A stretch of DNA of 64,000 nucleotides, from contig VZSE01005940.1 in assembly GCA_013398275.1 (NCBI GenBank), forward strand, positions 520,930 through 584,929, written 5' to 3'. The notes beneath the pieces are model-generated. The model had not been told where the DNA came from. It made no database searches and saw nothing but the letters and a program-made list of their open reading frames with translations. Position numbers and translations under genes: made by a program. The DNA is from Promerops cafer (lineage: Eukaryota > Chordata > Aves > Passeriformes > Nectariniidae). Numbering within the stretch: position 1 is the stretch's first letter; each line of letters begins with the position of its first letter. Shown one piece after another: positions 26,480-40,656 of this stretch.

Positions 26480-27828
26480 TAGACTTTACACGAAAGATGA
26501 AGTGATGTCTTTTCACCAAGGAAAATGCTTTTACAACAAAGATGAAAAACAGTGATGGGCTTCTCAAAAGTTTTAGATGGCTTTGCTTTGCTCTTCATCA
26601 GAGCCCTCTGGGGTGCTAGAAAAGTTAAAGTTTCTTGGCTCTCTGACAAATCTCTGATAAATTTTCAAAATACATGGACAAAAATTATTAGACTGTTTAT
26701 ATTCTTGATTCTCTTTATGTGTCCTCAGTAAACACTAAACTTCTGCCTAGGGGCTAATACCTATTGTTTAAAAAACTTGGCAAAACACTCATAACCAAAA
26801 ATAAATCATGGAATCTGGTCAAAATAGTAATGGCAGATATTGGTGTAAATCACTTGATTCAAATGGGAATTTGAGGTGATAAAAACCCCATTATGTAGTT
26901 GAAATTGTCAGTTTCTGTTCCGGTGTGTTTCTCTGAATGATCATTTCTGTAGTTTCTCCTGTCCTGACTTGATGTTTTCTGGGTGCTGTATTTAGACAGC
27001 AAGTAACTGGGGAACTGTGGCAGAAATATTTTGATGTTGGTGGGCTGCCCACCTATATTTAACAAACTAACAACCCTCTTACAAATCTCCCATATAATAA
27101 ATTTTATAAGGAAGTGCACGAAGACATTTATCTTTTCTGTGACATGGGCTTCTGTCAGCCAAATTGTACAAGAACTTAGGTTTGCCCAAGCAGTACCTGC
27201 AGATACTCATCTGTGCATGTTTGGAGCTGTGCCTTAAGCTGTGCCAAACCAAGAATTATTCAAATGTAGGTTGTTGAGAACGTGTGTTTTGGTCTAGTTG
27301 GTTCCCTGCCCACACCCCCCAAAGTCACAAAGCTCCTCTACCTCTGTTAATGAGTTGCCCTTTGCCTTCAGCGCTCTCATTCTTACGTTTTGCACGAGGG
27401 GAATGTGGGCACCTCTGCTGCCAGGCCCACTGGTGTCGCTGCGCTGCTTCCTGCCAGTGTGTGCCTGCTGTCTCACATGGTCTGTGCAGACACACCTGCA
27501 CACAGCGTTTAGTGTAGCACCAAATCCCAGAAAAGCTCCCTTTAACCGTGCTGAATTCGATCTGATTTTTAATAATTTGTTGAAACAAATATTCTTTCAT
27601 TCATGATCACGCAGTTTGCAGCATCAGTGGTGAGAAAATTTGTTGGATTCATTACTTGACTACTTAGTTTTTTAATTGCTTATTCTTTTTAATGTGAATC
27701 TGTGAGGGAACACACAGTGCTTCTGAATAAAAAAAAATTATTGTAGCGCTGTAGTTAACAACTATTCCTGATGTCCACGCTTGGGTATGAGATCGGTGCT
27801 GCCAAGGTACCCAGGACTATGGCCCCAG

Positions 27829-27901
27829 CTGTAATTAACTGTAATTAACCAAGGTGATGGAGGAGGCCAGTTCCACTGCAAGCACAGTTGGCTATTTATA
27901 G
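27829..27901. promoter_or_regulatory. Candidate enhancer: tandem homeodomain-type sites plus MEF2 site
   Basis: The 10-base unit TGTAATTAAC occurs twice head to tail (starting at 27830 and 27840), giving two TAATTA cores, the classic binding core of many homeodomain factors, exactly 10 bases apart. Fifty bases on, CTATTTATAG at 27892-27901 is a perfect palindromic match to the MEF2 consensus. The surrounding 300 bases mix AT-rich motifs with moderate GC and lack simple repeats, as conserved non-coding elements often do. Enhancer function and conservation are inferred. AT-rich motifs of this kind also occur by chance. Confidence 0.3.
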
Positions 27902-29637
27902 TTCCAGTGCCATCTCTGGTGTTTAATCACTGCCATGGCCAAGCTGCTAAGTGCTGCTTGGGCATTTTGTGAATGCATGGGAACGGATGCGCAGGGAATT
28001 TAATTTTTAGATCTAATATAAATTTTAGCAAATAGCACAGCATGTGAGTAGAACTGTGTAAATTTATGCTGCTCTAAATAACAGAATGCATTCACAAAAA
28101 TGCTAATGTTTGTAAATCTTGAAGGAAAAACTGAAAAGCTGTTTCTAGGAATCACTTTCTAGCTAGTGTCCAGAGGAAAAAAAGCCCACTTTTATACGAC
28201 CTTTAGCTAAAATCTACACAGTACTGGCCTTTAATTGCTAAATGCTTGATAAATTGGATTTTGGAGCTGGGGAACAGTGCAAAAATTCAGCAAAAGGTGA
28301 CACATCTTGAGTTTAGTGCTCTTTGCATTATGTAATAAAAACACACATCCTCTTCTGGCAACTAAAACCAAAATATATTTTCTCAACAGTTAATAGGCCT
28401 TAACCTAAGTAATAAAATAAAATTTGTGAATATTTGCAGCTATATTCTGTCTGTTTAATTTTAATTAAAAAGTTTCTTTTATCAACTCCTTGAGGGATTA
28501 TTTGGGCAATTGTAACTAGGTATTTGAGTGCTAGTAGTTTAAATCTGTCTTTTACACTCTTGCATTTGTACTTTCGTGCGTCTTTAATTATGAAGGAAAA
28601 ATATTTTCTTTTGTCCAAGATATTACTTGAAAAAGCTACTTTTCCATAAAATCTTCAGCTGCCTTTCTCTTTTCCTATTAAAAGTTTCCCTTTTAATATT
28701 CTGCCTGTGCATAAGTTCAGGGACTCTGAAAAAAAGGAAGATAATCCTTTCTTTACCAGTCTTACAACTGGAAAATTAATTTTTAAGTTAAAGCTTCCTG
28801 TTTCAACACACTACCAAAATGTCAATAAAAATAGCCAAATATCTTTCAAAGACTTGCTTTCTAAGGCCAGAGGTTATCATTAGATCATCTAGTTTGAGTA
28901 ATATGTGGCAACCAAATGATTTCCTGTCAGAAAAATTTGCTCTGGGCTATGGCCAAGAACAAAAATTATTAGGAGTCAGGCAAACATAATTTGAGATGAT
29001 TTGAAATAATTTTGAGATTCCAAGCTGATTGTCCAGATGCTGGCATCTCCTTTCCTTCCCAGCAGTCTTCCAGTTTAGATAGCATAAAAAGCTGTTCCTG
29101 TAGGAGGGCACTGCCTGTGTCTGGTGACTGAGGCATAATGAGACCTGTTTTTGGGTTTAAGAAAGAGAGGAGGGAAAATACTGAAGCACATTGTGGAACT
29201 GTTCTGGGGGCTGTAATCTTCCACCTCCTAGTTTTGGGTTGAATTTAGACTTGTTATTTACAGGGAAAATATTGACGGTTTGACTTCCAAGATTTTAGTA
29301 GTTTCACAGCTTATTTCCTGGTTGATTTGCTGCTCTAGCTGTGTTTGTGGTGCTCCTATGGAGAATATCCTAGTTTTATGATGTGTAGTATGTGTAGCAA
29401 TGTTATCCAGCAAAAAGTGTAGAAAAATAGATTTATAAATTAGGAATAACTGATGGCATCAGGTGTCAATATTCGAATCTGACCACTGATTGGTTTAACT
29501 AAGACATCCCAAAAAACTCACTTCCTCCCAAACCGAGACACACATAAATAACATTACAGTTTGTTTTTAGTGTAAGTAATGCATTTTTGCCAACCTCAGT
29601 TTTCTTTGCCCTGCTAAATATTTTCAAATTGCAGAGA

Positions 29638-29688
29638 AAGTTTTGTTTTGTTTTGCTCGTTCGGGTTTTTTGGTTTTGTTTTTTTATT
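29638..29688. repeat. T/G-rich low-complexity tract (TTTTG units)
   Basis: TTTTG-type units with a central CTCGTTCGGG interruption. Such tracts can be decayed minus-strand poly(A) tails, but no element body is recognisable on either side. Confidence 0.6.
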
Positions 29689-30733
29689 GAGTGTGTTGTT
29701 AATGCTAAGAGTGGTCCTATAACTGTGAGATTCAGTATTGTCTTGCAGGAGGCCTAAAAACTCTGACAGTGAACTACAGAATTGGAACATGTATTCAACA
29801 GAGGCTTGTTCCAAGGCAGAGGGAGTTTATTTCAAAATCTGCAAAGAAAACTGAGCCTTCTGAAAGGCTGTTGTTATTCTATCTGTAGAGCCATGATAGG
29901 GCTGGGGATTCTCTTTCATGTCAGATTTTTGTCTCTGCAGATATGAATGCTATAATCAATGCATGAGGGAGCAGCATTTCATTTTCTCCTACTAGCTGAG
30001 CTCTGTACGATTGCTTCCAGACAGACGTGTGCAGTTCCATTGCAAAAAATGCTCTATGCAGCCATTAGTATGACTTTTTTTGGTTTTTGTCAGTAGCAGC
30101 TTGTGCTTGAAGGCTCTCTCTTCAATCTATTTCTGTGAATTTCCCTCCACCTTTATTCATTCTGCCAATACAGATAGAATTTCAGTGTCATGGAATAGCT
30201 GCTGTGGGCTGCTATCGAGGGGATATGTGGAGACCTATGAAAAAAAAGGGAGCGAGAAAACATGAATTCATATTTAACTTAGTCTGCAGCTTTTTATCCC
30301 CCAGAAAAAGAGATAAAACTCACTGAATTTTGCAAGTCTGGGAGCCAAAGTGAGAGATGAGAGAAGCTGGACCCCTTTCCATGTAGTATGTCTTGGGATA
30401 GTTCTTAGCTAATTCTTTGGTCTTTCCTATTCCACCCTTAATCTGCCTGTCTGGTTTTGGAGGTAGTTGATTATGTTTCTTTGTCTGAGATGCTTCTGAG
30501 GAGATGAGCACACCCTCCTCCATTCCCCCTACTGACACGACCACTTCAGTGAGAGAACAAGGTGAATGATCTTGTGTTCTCCCTTGTTTTGCTGTGTCCT
30601 GTGGTTTGATGTGCTGCCTTTCCTCCACTGCGGTTGAACAGTCCCGTTCCTCCTAAGCCCCTTTAACCTTCTCTGACTCTCCTCCTCAGGCTGCTCAGCA
30701 AGTCCCCAGTGCTGCTCACTTGGTTTATCTGCC

Positions 30734-30750
30734 CTCATGCTTTGCATGAG
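30734..30750. repeat. Perfect 7-bp inverted repeat with octamer-like core
   Basis: CTCATGC and GCATGAG are separated by TTT. The right arm with the spacer reads TTTGCAT, seven of the eight bases of the POU-factor octamer (reverse complement ATGCAAAT). It is too short to be a structural RNA on its own. Confidence 0.4.
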
Positions 30751-33502
30751 CAGATGGTGGCTATTACCACTTTTCTTGTTGTGCACAAGCAAAAAGCAGC
30801 CCAGCATAGCAGTGCTTTGCTTTGGACTGAAATATCCCTTTGCACAGCACAGTTAATGCAGTCGGTTGCCCTCGGCCCTGCGTGTATTAAGTCAGAGGCA
30901 GGGACTCGTTAAGAGGCACTAGACTTCCTCAGAGTCGCTCAATACAGTAGGTTCATTATATGTGCTCAACTCCCTCCACTTGTAAAAATGAAAAATTCTG
31001 CTCTTCAATAACAACATGCTCTAGCTGACAAAACTTTTAAGCTCTCTCAGAAATATGTTTTGATGCAGAGGAAAAGAATTGGCAGCAGAAAGTTCTGTTT
31101 AAAAATGCAGCTTGCTTTCTTGGCTGGATCAGCCACTGTCTCTTTCTGGGCACTCTCTTGCTTCACTGCTTCTGCTATTGTCTTCTGACATAGTATAAAA
31201 AAGTCTGATCACTGATGATAGGGAGCTGTGAAGACATCAGGGAAAAATCTGGACATATATATTTGGCTAAAACAAATTATTTTTTCTTTTCCACAGGTGA
31301 CAAAAAATGTGTCATCCTGTCCCTGGCTGCCCAGCAGCTTGAAATCAGCAGCTGGGTGTCCTTTGATCACCCTTTCATTGATGATGCATTGTACTGTGCT
31401 TGCCATTTCCAGTCCTAGGTCAGCCCAAAACCTTTGCTGTGGTACAGTAATTGCTGTCTGTCTGTGCTTAATGTGTGTCCCTATTTAGGAAGTAAAGTTT
31501 ATGGTTTTCTTTTGGGTAAGGAAACAGCTCTGTGAGAGCTGATCATGGAAGTATTATGTTTTAAAATGAATTTTAACCCTGGCAGGGACCAACCAGTTAC
31601 AGGAGTTCTTTGCAGACTAGTGAAGCCTCCAAACACCGATCATTTGTTTCCCTTCATTCTATTCTAATTAAAGAAGAAGAATTTAGCAAAACCCCTTCTC
31701 ATTGTTTTTTGAACAGCTCCTCGCTGGTTGGCCCTGGCAAAGGAAGCTGTTTTGTCACAGAGCAGTTCTGGCTTACAGAGTTCCTGTTCTTTTGTTCCTT
31801 GCCTGTTTGTTGCTGCCTTTGCTGTACAATGTTTTACAGGTGTACTGAAACAAATGTTTTGCTGCAGATCTGGCAGGGACTGAATCAGGGTACTTACGTG
31901 GGTAAAGAATAGGCCCTTTTCTTTTTATTTTGCCCAGACCCTGATATGTTTCTCAATTCAGCCTTACAAACAATTTTATTGGCACAAGATGAGGAGGCAG
32001 AGTGCTGCAGAATCTGTAACTGCAGATAAGAAAAGACAATTTCTTACACTGGCAAAGCTGCCAAAATGCTTGTTTTGTGAAACTTCTCCCCCTAGTTATC
32101 TTTTCATCAGGCAACTGAGGAAATTGGATTGTAGGCCTTAAAGACAAAAAACAATCAAACATCAAACTCCACAACTTTGTGTAGGTCTCATGTAGTCTGA
32201 TTAAGTCCAGACCATTTATTGGAATCACTCAACATACTTTCAGAGCCAGCTTTATTTGGCTGATAGGCTACTAATTTTTGGAAGTTCATAATCTCTAATG
32301 ATAAAGAAGTGAGTCTGTCAGAATTTTCATCCTTTCACAAAGCAAAATAATAACTATGAACTTCAGGGTGCAAGTTTAGATTGCCAAGGGATTCTTGCCT
32401 TGGAGGGATGTGTGTGTTTATTTTTTAATAGATCTGGAAAGTGGTGTAGAGTTAAAAATGGAAGTCTAGGGTTGGAAAACCTGAGTAATTTCCAAACTTT
32501 ATTCAGCCTCACTAATTCCTGGATTATAGAAACTAAATACTACCCTCCGGACATGAGTTAATCACTGCCATTGATACTGTTGCCAGCTGTTGGCATTTAT
32601 TAGCTGTAGCACAACCACCTAGAGTACAACAGACTAGAACAGTGGTGAGGACTCCTGTAAAAATGCCTAACATAGGTTCAAATATTAATCACATTACCTG
32701 GATATTGAATTAGTTGCTTTTGAAAAAATGTACTGTCCAGCTGAAACTTTTAATCAAGACATTCTGATTCTGGAGTTATAATAGTTTGAATAAAAGGAAA
32801 TATGAAGGAAACCTTTTGTTTGCAGTTACGGTGGTTTATTTTTTGAGTTGATTTTTCCTTTTAATGTAATTCTTGGTGGTAGCTGAGAAAAAATGCAGTA
32901 ATGTTAGTGAGAATTTCCTCTTCGTTTAAGAATTATTAAATGGTATTGATACCTGTTTCATATTGAAATGACAGGTTACTTAAAAATCTCTGTGTAATTT
33001 CTTTAGTTATATGCAGAATTTTAAATTTTGAGCAAGATACCCGACAGCTACTTTGAAGGTGTTCCAGTAACATTACATTTGCTGGGACAGAATGTATTTA
33101 ATTCCTTAATGCATGCAGGAAATCTCCAACCAATAATCTTTTTTAAATGCATGAAAGAAGCAGCTGTTTATTTCGGTGGTCTATGTCTCAGCCCAAGTGC
33201 TGAGAAAAGAAGTATAAAGGTGAGGTTCTGGACACAGTTCCCCAGTCAGTAGAGACACTTTTTCTTGCACGTTGTTGATAATGTCTCAAATTGGCTTAGT
33301 CATGCTGTGTTACCTTTAAAGACATTTAAAACAACCTTGTAAAAGTTGCTGGCTTAACTGCTGGGACAGTGGTGGGCGGATGAAGCAAGAAGTGCTAATA
33401 TGAGCCATGGCACAGAATATGTAGTGTTACCATGTACCAAAACTGGTCAACTTCTCCAACTTCTCAATATTTTTGCAGGATGGATACAGCCTACCATAGC
33501 GC

Positions 33503-33519
33503 AAAAAAAAAAAAAAAAA
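33503..33519. repeat. Poly(A) run, 17 bases
   Basis: Uninterrupted run of 17 A. No retroposon body is recognisable upstream. Confidence 0.8.
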
Positions 33520-36500
33520 GTGTGAATTTTTCTCTATTTTACAGCCAAAGTGTAAATTCACAGACCTGTTCTAACTTCTTATTGTCATATAAGTATTTTA
33601 AATGTGATTATTCCAAGGTGGTTTTAATTACTAATTATGTAATCACTGAACTTATAAGAGCTTTTGATTAACTCACAGGCACTATTAAACAAATTGAATT
33701 GCTGTTGTAAAGCCAGTTACAATGAAAAATTACTTCAGAGGAAGTTAAAATTGACACATATTTATGCGCTTGTATTTATAAATGGTACAGATTGCCACTA
33801 CTTCAGTGAGTAGGTCCAGGTAAGATAGCCAGGAAATCAACAAAATTGGAATGTCAGAGGGAAAGATAATGAATTATTCAAAACTGGGGCTATCATTACA
33901 GTTATTAGCAGTGTCTGATGATTCAGTATCTGTCTTTGTTCTCCCTGACAACGATGGATGATTTTTAGATTGCCATCGAACAGCTCTGTTATCTTCAATT
34001 GAATTTTTGGTTTGTTGTGAAATTCGGACTGGGAGCACCACCCAGTTTCTGGTCAAGAGAGTTAAATAGTCCTGAGAGGAGCTAAAAGTGGTAGTAGTTC
34101 TCCTTTGCTCCTTCAATTCCTGTACTGTGTGAACATTGCTGAGTGAAATTTGCTCTCCAGTCTTGGGGCAGAATTATGTGTTCCAAAGACTATTGGGGGA
34201 TAAAAGTGACTGTTTTAATCTCTTCTAAAAAGTGTTATGTTCGAGGAATAGCAGCAGAGTGACCTGAACTTGAAGGTGCAGTGATGCCTGATGTGCCTTA
34301 GATCTTGGCTGGCCCACTGTGCACCTTCAGACCTCAACATCCTCATGACTCCTCCTGGTCAATGAGATGTTGAACCAGTTTGTTTTTAGGGTAGGGCAAG
34401 GCTCTGACTAGCTGTTACCTGTGCTCTGCTTTGTTTCTAGCTCTGCAGGCATTGCTCATCTTCCCTGTTTGTAACTTACACATTCTATTCCCTACAACTT
34501 TCAGGCTGCTCTTTTACGCAAAACTGACCAGCTCATTGTACCAGTTTATTTTACTCTCTGAGGTCCTTATCAAAAAAAACTAAAGAGTTGTTAATTAGGA
34601 GCACAAATATGAGTAGGTGATTCTTAGTTTCCTTTTTTCTAATGTTTGATGTACCTCTGCAGAAAGGCAAGGGAGCTCCTCTGATTAAAGAATGTGCCAT
34701 TATGGATAGTAAATCTGGGGTTTTGCTTGTTTCTAAGCAATGTCATGACAAAAGCATCTTTGAAGCTACTGAGTAATCCAGCTGTACTTAGTGTGCACAA
34801 TACCAGTGACCATAAATGTTGAATGGTTTTTAAGTAGCAATATCTATTTCACTTGCTTGTTGGGCTATGGGACATTTCTCTTTTATCGAGTGTATTAAGA
34901 TGAGAGGTGATGGTGTCAGACTAATTCCCAAAGCTGCATGTGTAAACTGTGACCAAGAAAAACATTCTCATGATGCTCCCTAGTGCACTATTTGCTGTAT
35001 ATTTGCTGTCTTTTTGCTGCAAGGAGATGTGAAATAATTTACTTTGCATTTGTAAGCCACTATGTGCACTTTGCCTTCTTAAAGGTAGTAGGGTGTAAGT
35101 GTTCTAGCCTGAACCTTGCTGCTTGCATATTCCAAACTGTGATGTTGGGAGAACTGAAGGGGAATATAAAACTGGAGAACAGCTAGCAAGTAGAAAAATG
35201 GAACAGAAACATTGTCATCACAGCACGTTGACATTTGAAATGAACCCAAACACTGCACTTCGTTTTTAGATATGAATAAAGTTCTTTATCTTAGAAACCA
35301 GCTGTTCAGTTTAGTATCCATCCCTAGATAAAATACTTCCACTTTGATTAGAACAAAAGTTTTGCCTGCTTATTGGAAACAGAATTCCTGGGAGAGAATT
35401 TTTCCTGGCTCTCAGGAAAAGTCATGAAAGATGCAGTTGCTTTCACTTTTGTACCTATTCACTCATATTGTCTCTCTCTTTGATCTACTTCTCGGTGAGG
35501 TATGAAAAATACCTGTAATTCTGGGATAGAAATTCCATATTTGTGAGAAATTTTAGGTTGTTATGGGGAGGAGGGTGAAAGAGATTGAGAAGCAGCAGAA
35601 TTTTCATCTGCTGAACAAGGTTGGTATTTCTTATTGACTGGTGAAGGATCTCCAGGAAATGACCAGGTACAAAAGGAACCTGATGAGGGCGATTCAGTTG
35701 CTTATATTGCAGAAATGCTGTGAACACTGCTCTGCAATGATTGCTTTTGAGTGGCTTTGGAAATTCAGTCTTTCTTTCAGAACTCTGTAAAATGCATCAG
35801 AACATAATTCCTGTCATTTCTCCTTGAAAGACATTTCTACTCCACAGAACAATTGTCTGGTTTATGGTATCCATGCCTGCCTCATGTCAGTCTGGGTAAG
35901 ACTGTGTTGCCCTGTTCCTGGCGATATCCAAGTTTTACACCATATGTTGTTAGCAGGAGCGTTTTCATTCAGTGCAGGATAAATTCACCCCTGTGTACAG
36001 CTCATAAAGCCACTACGATTCTCTGGAATGAAAGGTGCTAGGTAAATATCAGACATCAAACCTAGGCCATTTTTGTAGCTCTTATGTGTAACTGTTATTT
36101 TCTAATATATATGTTTATTGCTATATTTCTAGATGTAGCAGGTGTTTGTTTTTCATTTTATTTCTATAGCAAAATACTTGGGTCTTTTCTCTCTGTAACA
36201 GGTGGTCTCCTAAGTTGGTAGAGTGTAAAACACAATCTGAATACTCTGTAGTTCAGAATACATCCAAAACTCAAGTTATCCTCACACCAGCTAAATCCAT
36301 TAACAAACTGAGAACTTGGTAGCGACAAGATGCTGTTCTTTCATTTCAGTCATTTTTTATCCATCAGTACAAGGTGAGAAATTCACTGATGAATTATCCA
36401 TTTCTGTGTTAGCAGTTGACTGGGATCAACTGCAGGATCCTCAGGTTTTAGAGCTGTATGATTTAGTATGCAGCCAAAAGTATAGTACAGCTAGTAGTTG

Positions 36501-39500
36501 TAAAGGATTAAACTTATTATTTTAATAGGAGGGCTAAAAATAATCTTTATATATTATTCTAAATGGAGTAGTTGAGATCTATTTGGCAGGAAACACATTT
36601 CTAATTGTGTGATATATGAACATTTTTATTTTATATACATAATAATATTTAGCGCACAGTTCTTTCTAAATATTTGCTAAATAGAAAAGGAATTTTTAAA
36701 TTAGGTGTTGCTACATGATGATTTGCAACCAATGGAAACAGGCAAAGAAGGGCTAAGGCCTTAAGATAGTTGTTAGTTACTTCAGGTGTGATGAATCAGT
36801 GTTGCAACCTGTGGGCGTCACCTTTGTTTGGGAACAAAATCTGCCTGAGGAAGGTGGTGAAAAGTTACAGAGGGAAAGAGGAGCTGCAACAGAATTCTTG
36901 CTGAATTTCCATTGAGTTGCACGTTTTAAGTGTGCACTAAATGCAGACTTTGGTGAATCAGAGCCTAAAGTTTATGGCCATTTGTTTTGGGGGAAATCAA
37001 TACAATTGAGACAGTGCAGCTTCTGTTGTTATTTGATGGCAGGCAGCTTGAGTCATGGCAGTTAACAAATTAATTTTTTATGTGAATTAGGACCTTAAAT
37101 TCTGTTTTCAAATGAAATATAAGCAGCTCTGACAAAACTTAGTGCTCCTAAGGCATCTGCAATTTTCATAATAATAAATAAGGAAATCAAATATATCAGA
37201 CGTAGTTATCTTTGAAAACATTGACTTTCTCCCCCCTAAAACTTGGATCAATACAGGAAACTCCCTTCCTTTTTTTTATTACTGCAACTTTTAATTCCCT
37301 GTTGTCCTCCATGTGATGACCTTTGCTTCAAGTAGAGCAAATTGTAGATTCCCAAATTTCCCTAAAGAGCCATAACTGCTATGCTATGTGTGGAATAGGA
37401 ATATTTGAATTGTTGATATGAAATGTCAAAAAATAAGTCTTCAATGGATTTGAACATTGAATTTGCTCCTCCTGATGTTATAATCTACCCAAGCACTTAG
37501 TGAATGGCAGCACAAAAATTAAGCTGAATTATATTCTGAAATACTTCAGAGAAGTGAAAAGATGAACTTACGCTTTTTTTAGTTCGAAGAATGCCTCATT
37601 CTATGGAAAGAGTTGTCACCTGAGTCTTCATTGCAAAACTGTTTTGCTGTAGATGGTTATGCACAGCATTAAACATGAACAGACAAATACAGGTTTAAAA
37701 CTCAGCTTTTCTCATGTTATGTGGCAAAACAAAATGCTTAAAGCTCCCAACATGCCAGTGTGCAAAATAAAGCTTGCAGGTAGACATTTTAGGGTATGGA
37801 GTGTTTGCTTTTAAAGTATTAAGATTAATCATTGATCTTTAGCCCTAGCCTGACACGGGGTTAAATCTGGATAATAAGGAAGCTGTTAATATTACAGAAC
37901 ATCATTATATGATTACTTTCTAAAAGGAGGACTGTTACTGAATGTCATCAAGCTGTCTCATCTATGTGAGTTGTATGAAATACCTGTAACTAAATAATCT
38001 TGCCAAGAACATAAACAGGCTACATATGTGATACTCATTCTAAATAATTATATTTCTCTATAACTTAATCCTATTTTCTGACTTTGCCTGGAATGAATAA
38101 ACAGTCATATCTTGACTTGTCCAGCAAAGTTGTTTCTTAAATGCTCTAGCTTCAATGTGATGAAATTCAGAAAGCTTCTGTATTAAATTCATAGTGTTAT
38201 AACCTAAAAAAAGATAGCCATGTTATCTTTAAACATTTTCTTGACCCAAAAATTTGAAAAAGAACTTTTTGTAAGAAATCCTAATATCAGGAGCAATACT
38301 TGTTGAATTTTTAAAATATATTTTGATGAGGCTCATTAAATGATTCTTGTGTCTTAAATTCATCTCTGTTATTAGCTGATATGAAGCCTAATCAGTAAGT
38401 GGATGTTAATTCGTGTAGTGTAACACTGGACCTCCCAGGAAATTTCCCTGCATGCCATATTACATATTCATACCAGTACTGAGAAAGACACGATTGATAC
38501 TGTTCCATTCTCCACTCCTGATGGTTATCCAGCAGTGACAAATGTTTCCACGTTTAGCAGTAAAAAGGTACCTTGACTGTCTGAAGTGACACTTAAGACA
38601 GAATTAGCTCTTTTCCAAGTTCTTTCCTTCAAATTCTATTTCTTTTCAACACAAAACATCTAGAGTGTAAAATCAATAGAAAGATGGGCACTTTGTTAAC
38701 AATGGTCAAGAAATTCAGTACTTTTGACATACTCTTTTGGTTAATAAGTTTTTTCTCTATGTGAACTAATTCAATAAATTTTTTTCAGTGAGTGTGCTAA
38801 AACTTTTTCAAAAAACACCAAGCTGTGTATTAAAAACATTTTATGCCCAGTGAAGGATTGTAGGTACTGACATTCTTGGGGACATAGGTAGAGAATATCT
38901 TAACAGTAAAAATAATTTGGGAAAAGTTGTAGATTATTCTCTGGAAGTTGTCACTTCTGTGTAAGCACCTTGTACATTCCAGTATGACAAGTTAACAAAA
39001 AGGCTGGTGTACTGGAAACTGTGGCCTATACAGAACCTTTTATCTGTGTTTAGTTTGTGGTGAAATGTTACAATGATGAATGACTTTCAATTCCCACACT
39101 TTCCCTCCTGGCACTAACAAATTTTCATTTGGTGCCACGCTTTCAAGTCAGACAGATTATACTTCTCAAACTGGAACGTCCCATTACGGAACTATTTGAA
39201 AACTGTGCTGACACCTGTAAACCTGAATAGATCATTATTTGCTGTTACTCCCTCAGCTTTTCCTTTGCACTTTCTACTCCTACAATTAAGTCTCCTGCTA
39301 GAAGCAAATCAGCAATATTTCTAGTTTTCTTGCTAGATCATGGGTACATTTGTCTGTGCTCATATTCATAGGAGTCACATATCACTCCTAACACATTCTT
39401 GCACCAGACAGTATATTTTCTGTCACACTATTAAACCCTAAGATGCTGCAGCGGTGCTTCAACTTAAGAACCATAAAGGCTTGTGGTTATTGTGGAAGCC

Positions 39501-40656
39501 CAGCATCTTAAAATACAGCTTACACAGCTTAAACACAAATTTATGCCGAACATTACTAAGTAATAGTATGAAAAAATCCTTCAGGATAGCAAAAAAGAAC
39601 AAGAGGGAAAGTTGTCTCAAGTAAACTTGTGAGTATGTAGAATTTCTGCCAAAAGTAGGTTTAAAATCTTTTAAGTCATGACGTGAAGTGACTTAAAGAA
39701 ATTAAGTATTGGAACGTAAAACTAATTTTGCAATTATAAATGAGTTTTTGTTAAAAAACCAATCTGGAATTTCCTGTTTATTTACTGCATAGAGGGCTGT
39801 ATCCTATATTTTTATATGAGCAGAGTCTTACCCCATTTCTTGAGGTATGAGTTGCATTTTCTAAGTAGTTTTTTTATTCCATCTAACTTCTAGTGAATTG
39901 TTTTTCCTGCCTCTTCGTACTGTTCAAGAGGCAAGATGTGACTCTGTTGTCCTCTACCCATTTGCTTGTGGGTAAAGCATACAAGGAAATTCAACAGGGA
40001 AAACAATCAGCCCTGTTTGTCATTACCATTCCTTGACTGTATTTCTGTGGCTCTTTACTCTTCTATAAAAAGATCCTTGGAGCAGATGCAGTTTCTTCTT
40101 GAAACACCTCACCATCCTGTGAGAATATTTATAAATAAGTAACTCTTCCTTGCTGGAAGTGTGAATAGACCTCAGTGTTCTGATAGACCAGCCAGGGAAA
40201 CTGGAACACAACCCAGGCTGGGCCACAATGGGACAACTGTTCTGCTTAACAGACTGTCTCTGCAAGAAAACTGATAACGTTCTGCTGTGAAGCACTTTCA
40301 AAATTAAGAAATACTGATAGTTTATTTTTATGCAGTTCTAGTTTAGTCCTTTTACAAGTTTACCCATAGGTCTTTGGCATTGTATGAAGCAAAACAAAAA
40401 GTGTGTTTGCCCAATCAATTTGGCTTAAGTGAATGCATGCGTATAAATTCATGTGAGAGTTAATTCAGCCCTGTGTAAATGGCCATTAGGATAATGGTCT
40501 GATTTCTGCCCTTCTCTAATGAAGTCTAATGAAATATTAAACTCTTTAATGCCTAAATTTTTCTGGAGTTCCATCAGAAGTGATGCTATTACATACATGT
40601 GATTTATTCACATAATAAGGAAGGTGTATCAAAATATAAAATAAAAGCCTTAGAGG

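Larger units (their letters stand above)
17305..27828. other. AT-rich non-coding stretch with one exon-like patch and a GC-rich pocket
   Basis: No gene is recognised. A short open stretch flanked by splice-like signals lies at 25369-25502 (see findings). A GC-richer pocket lies at about 27296-27520; it is open in several frames on both strands and contains few CpGs, so it is neither a clear CpG island nor a clear exon. Simple-sequence tracts are listed separately. Blocks such as 17455-17590 look information-rich and could be conserved non-coding DNA, but that cannot be judged without alignment. Confidence 0.5.

Noticed and set aside
27296..27520. GC-rich pocket as a second CpG island
   Set aside because: GC is raised but CpG dinucleotides are few compared with the 13.4-kb island, so it does not behave like an island.
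34230..34260. GTTCGAG motif as the B box of a tRNA gene
   Set aside because: No A box, acceptor stem or cloverleaf pairing can be drawn around it. The other TTCGA occurrences (19867, 27556, 37580) failed the same check.
36316..36525. Acidic, well-composed + strand frame as an exon
   Set aside because: Acceptor- and donor-like signals are present only around a 6-base interval at its upstream end and do not frame the open stretch. No homology is recognised.
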